A stretch of DNA of 9,215 bases from positions 1-9,215 of the forward strand of contig CAZKUN010000321.1 of assembly GCA_964555935.1 (NCBI GenBank), given 5' to 3'. The notes beneath the pieces were generated by a model. That model was not told where the DNA came from. It worked only from the letters and a program-made list of their open reading frames with translations, and ran no database searches. This document shows, piece after piece, positions 6,374 through 9,215 of the stretch. Numbering within the stretch: position 1 is the first letter of the stretch; the number at the start of each line of letters is the position of its first letter. Made by a program: the position numbers and the translations under genes. Origin of the DNA: CAZKUN01 sp964555935. Its GTDB lineage: Bacteria; Armatimonadota; Zipacnadia; Zipacnadales; VGFC01.

Positions 6374-6378
6374 CTAAG

Positions 6379-9215
6379 ATGACACGCATTGGCATCTGGA
6401 CGGCTATCGTCACGATCGGGCTGCAAGCTCACGGCTTCTCGCAGGAGCCGTCCTTCACTGAAGGCTTTGAGGGCGAGCTAACCGAGTGGGTGTTGGGCGA
6501 CACCGGTGCGAGCCCGCTGGAGTTGGTGGACGATCCGGTCTGCGAGGGCGCGACGTCGGCGTACTCCGGCCCTCCCGGCAACCGGAACGTGATGAAGTGG
6601 ACGCTGCCACTGCGGTTGGTGGGGCGGCTTGAGGTGTGGTTCTACGACGACATGGTCTCCCCCAAGCAGCAGATCGCGGCCGCGAGCGGCGTGCCGGGCG
6701 AGTTGATGGCCATTGTCACTTGGTCCACTCCGTACTACCAGTACCGGGTGACCACGACGTACCACGACACCCCCATCAAACGCAGCAAGGGCTGGCATCT
6801 GTTCGCGTGGGAGTGCGATGGCCGCGAGACGGTGGCGTCCATCGATGGGACCGACATCCACACGAACCGCGGCATGGGCCGGATCCGCGAAATCTCGCTC
6901 GGGAGCTTCTGGGACGACAGCACGGGATGGTACGACGACCTGCGCGCGTTCCGGCGGACGCCGACCCATGCGGGGGCGCTGATCGAGGCGGAGGACGCGT
7001 TCGAGCAGTCTGGCGGCCGGATCGAGATTTGCGAGAAGAACGGCGCTTCGGAGATGGCCTTCAGGATGTGGGACAAGCCGGGCCACGCGCTGGAGTGGGC
7101 GATGGGAGCCGGCGCGGACGGACCGAGGACGCTGCTGGCTAAATACGCGACCGGGAGCGCTTCCGCCACGCGCCGTGTCGAGATCGGCGGCGCGGCGGCT
7201 GAACTCAAGGTCAGCAACACGGGCGGCTGGGACCAGTGGGAGTATGTCGGAGTCCCGGTGACCGTGGAGGGCGGGACGAACGTGGTGCGGATGGTGAATG
7301 CGGGCGGCAGCCTGAACCTCGACTGGCTTGCGCTCGCGCCGCCGGGCGTGGATGCGAAGGCATACGGCGAGTTGCTCGATACATGGTTGCGTGGGGCACC
7401 GTGGCTGGAAGCCGCGACGGCGCGCATCCGCGAGAAAGCCGATGCGCTCGACGTCGCGCTGCCCGAGCAGACGGCGTTACCGTCGCTGGCGATGTCACTC
7501 CCGTCGCAGGCCGAGCTGCCGGGCTTGGGCGCGGGCGTCCGGGACGCGCTATCGGAGGCCGTCGGTGAGATCGTCGCGGCGGAGCTGCCGAAGCTGGAGG
7601 GCATCTATCGCACGCGCGCCGCCAAGCCGCTTGGTGAGGAGACGGAGCTGTCGCGCGAGTACTACGAACGCCTGCTGCGCTACGTGCGGCTGACGGATCC
7701 GCGGATCGTCGAGTGGCCCCATGCCACGGGCTGCAGGTACCACAAGGAGGACGGATCGAATGAGTGGGCGGTGCGGCAGAACGCGACCGTTGCGCTCGGC
7801 TATTCGACGCTGCTTCAGGGCGATTACGACGAGTCCATCTCCCGAGTGCCGCGAGAGCAGATAGCGCGGGACCTGAACGAGATCTGCCGATATCTCGCGA
7901 TCACGCACGGCGCGAATTTCCTGCCGACGGGCGACGGAAAGCAGTGGGGAGATCAGTGGCAGTCGGCGTTCTGGGCCCGGATCGCGGGGACGGCGGCGTG
8001 GCTCGGGTGGGAGCACCTGGACGAAGACGTGAAGCTGATGACCGCGCGGATGGTGGAGCACGAGGCCGATAGGTTTAACGAGCGCAAGCCCGATTCAGGC
8101 GTGTTGCATGACACGAAAGCCGAGGAGAACGGCTGGAACTCGGAAGTCATCGCCCTCGCGGCGTGCATGTTCCCGGACCACCCGAATAACGCGCTCTGGC
8201 AGGAACGCGCCATCGTCTACATGATCAACTCGCTTACCCGCGAGGCCGACCTCACCGAGGAACGCGCCGTCGACGGCAAGCCAGTGAGGGACCGCGTGAC
8301 GGCCGTTACGGTCCATCCCGACTTCACGCTCGAGAACCACAACCGCGTCCACCCCGACTACATGGGCACGATCGGGCTGATGCTGCGCAACGGGCTGGTG
8401 TATCCGCGCGCGGGCTTGGAGCTGCCCGAGAGTACCTTCTACAACGTCGGCGAGGTGTGGGGCGTGCTGAAGGGGCTGATCGCCCGCAACGGCTCCTACT
8501 TCTACGTCAACGGTCAGGACTGGTGGCCGCATCGGCATGACGGGCCGATCACGTGCGGGGGCTTCATGAACGCGCTGACGGGCGACCCGGACGCGGCCTT
8601 CATCGAGCGCGCGACTTTGGAGTTCACCGGCCGCATGCACGCGCGGTTCGATGACGGGAGCTTATGGGACACGCGCGAGTACAACTACCGCAACGCCGAA
8701 GAGGAGATGATCGCGCGGTACTCGGAGCTGTATATGTTGCATCGGCTCTACGACGATGGGCCGGAGCCGCCGAGCGCTGAGGCGTTTCACCAGACCCGGA
8801 GCGGCGTGCGGGTCTTCGAGCGCGGGGGATTTGTCACCCATCGGACGCCGACGAAGTTCTGCTCCTTCGCATGGGTCAATGGCGCGATGGGGCTGGTCTA
8901 CCCGTCTGGCGACACGTGGTTCACCTCGCCCTCGGAGCGGGGAATGATTGGTAGGATCGCGTGTGAGGGGGTGAAGGATACGACGCCGGTCGTCGAGGCG
9001 CGCGTGTTGAACGCGGCCGATGATGGCTTCGCGCTTGCGGCGACGATCTCACGGTGCGAGGGGAAGGTGGGGCAGACCATCGCGCTCTTCTCCCTGCCCG
9101 GCGAGCCGTGCATCTACATGGAGCGACTGGCGGCGCGCGCGGACGTAACCGTGCATGAAGTGGCGACTGGGACGGCGACGATTGCCACGAAGACTGGCTC
9201 TTCCCCGACGGTATC
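6379..9215 (+). CDS. Secreted modular protein: LamG-like, CBM6/35-like, and a putative alpha/alpha-toroid plus beta-sandwich enzyme (3' end cut off)
   Basis: The frame is open from 6379 to the window edge, giving 945 codons with no stop, so the C-terminus is missing. A hydrophobic signal segment (residues 1 to about 21, MTRIGIWTAIVTIGLQAHGF) is followed by a LamG/concanavalin-like beta region (26-193) with W-Y-D-D-L-R-A-F near its end. Residues about 199-321 are a CBM6/CBM35-like module: I-E-A-E-D (202-206), then L-E-W, T-G-G-W-D-Q-W, G-T-N-V-V-R-M-V-N and N-L-D-W-L-A-L (about 313-319). Residues about 325-790 look helical, with aromatic and polar motifs suited to an alpha/alpha toroid: H455-K-E-D-G-S-N-E-W463, D519-G-K-Q-W-G-D-Q-W527, E583-N-G-W-N-S-E589, E652-N653-H654-N-R-V-H658-P-D-Y661, and D714-W-W-P-H718-R-H720-D. 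From about 805 the pattern turns to beta strands. This order recalls heparinase II/III-like and PL8-like lyases, but I cannot assign a family. Substrate unknown; a polysaccharide lyase or hydrolase is inferred. Confidence 0.85.
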   Translation, partial: MTRIGIWTAIVTIGLQAHGFSQEPSFTEGFEGELTEWVLGDTGASPLELVDDPVCEGATSAYSGPPGNRNVMKWTLPLRLVGRLEVWFYDDMVSPKQQIAAASGVPGELMAIVTWSTPYYQYRVTTTYHDTPIKRSKGWHLFAWECDGRETVASIDGTDIHTNRGMGRIREISLGSFWDDSTGWYDDLRAFRRTPTHAGALIEAEDAFEQSGGRIEICEKNGASEMAFRMWDKPGHALEWAMGAGADGPRTLLAKYATGSASATRRVEIGGAAAELKVSNTGGWDQWEYVGVPVTVEGGTNVVRMVNAGGSLNLDWLALAPPGVDAKAYGELLDTWLRGAPWLEAATARIREKADALDVALPEQTALPSLAMSLPSQAELPGLGAGVRDALSEAVGEIVAAELPKLEGIYRTRAAKPLGEETELSREYYERLLRYVRLTDPRIVEWPHATGCRYHKEDGSNEWAVRQNATVALGYSTLLQGDYDESISRVPREQIARDLNEICRYLAITHGANFLPTGDGKQWGDQWQSAFWARIAGTAAWLGWEHLDEDVKLMTARMVEHEADRFNERKPDSGVLHDTKAEENGWNSEVIALAACMFPDHPNNALWQERAIVYMINSLTREADLTEERAVDGKPVRDRVTAVTVHPDFTLENHNRVHPDYMGTIGLMLRNGLVYPRAGLELPESTFYNVGEVWGVLKGLIARNGSYFYVNGQDWWPHRHDGPITCGGFMNALTGDPDAAFIERATLEFTGRMHARFDDGSLWDTREYNYRNAEEEMIARYSELYMLHRLYDDGPEPPSAEAFHQTRSGVRVFERGGFVTHRTPTKFCSFAWVNGAMGLVYPSGDTWFTSPSERGMIGRIACEGVKDTTPVVEARVLNAADDGFALAATISRCEGKVGQTIALFSLPGEPCIYMERLAARADVTVHEVATGTATIATKTGSSPTV

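Larger units (their letters stand above)
6221..6378. promoter_or_regulatory. Divergent intergenic region with inverted repeats and a dispersed-repeat copy
   Basis: This 158-bp gap must hold the promoters of two divergent genes, but no convincing -35/-10 pair is seen. It contains an 8-bp inverted repeat, ggctctcg at 6246-6253 and cgagagcc at 6313-6320. A possible hairpin pairs cggaac (6269-6274) with gttccg (6292-6297). The 19-bp repeat copy at 6349-6367 lies at its right end. The dense pattern of short GC-rich blocks from about 6289 to 6373 looks more like an inserted repetitive element than ordinary promoter DNA, which is inference. Confidence 0.45.

Noticed and set aside
6075..6377. 100-codon plus-strand frame ending W-A-D-G-E-P-R-D like the fucosidase
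   Set aside because: Its first half is antisense to the signal peptide region of the stalk-domain gene. The shared ending reflects the 19-bp DNA repeat rather than a second gene.
6735..7604. 289-codon open frame on the minus strand
   Set aside because: It is antisense to the LamG/CBM part of the modular enzyme and has a Ser/Pro/Arg-rich composition typical of shadow frames.

Overview
The window is GC-rich bacterial DNA, densely coding, from an organism I cannot name. It holds five substantial genes. At least four of them start with a signal peptide, and the set looks like a small glycan-degradation neighbourhood: a GH29 alpha-L-fucosidase, a DUF6807 ('PmoA family') protein, a large enzyme-like protein carrying LamG-like and CBM6/35-like modules, a large secreted orphan, and a secreted protein ending in a copper-amine-oxidase-N (stalk) domain. 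This mix (DUF6807, stalk domain, CBM-linked giant proteins, Shine-Dalgarno leaders, high GC) is typical of uncultured Armatimonadota and is also met in Planctomycetota and related environmental phyla. The assignment is an inference from content; no ribosomal or marker gene is present.

Layout: positions 1-63 hold a 16-bp palindromic tandem repeat just downstream of gene 1. Gene 1 (64-1251, minus) is the DUF6807 protein. A 116-bp divergent intergenic region leads to gene 2 (1368-3674, plus), a 768-residue secreted protein of unknown family. After about 100 bp containing a hairpin comes gene 3 (3777-5129, plus), the GH29 fucosidase, which lacks a signal peptide. It runs tail-to-tail into gene 4 (5126-6220, minus), with the two stop codons sharing the bases CTAG. 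A 158-bp divergent region then leads to gene 5 (6379 to the window end, plus), which is open at the right edge with 945 codons visible. No stretch over 300 bases is without a gene.

How the genes may work together: the secreted proteins could bind and cleave a polysaccharide or glycoconjugate outside the cytoplasm, and the cytosolic fucosidase could remove alpha-L-fucose from imported oligosaccharides. No transporter, regulator, sulfatase or fucose catabolic gene is visible, so the substrate is not established.

The best leads are: (i) gene 5, whose middle and C-terminal parts look like an alpha/alpha-toroid plus beta-sandwich catalytic unit that I cannot place in a family; (ii) gene 2, a large secreted orphan; (iii) an exact 19-bp repeat found both inside the abnormal C-terminal tail of the fucosidase and in the leader of gene 5, suggesting a dispersed element that has been read into a protein.
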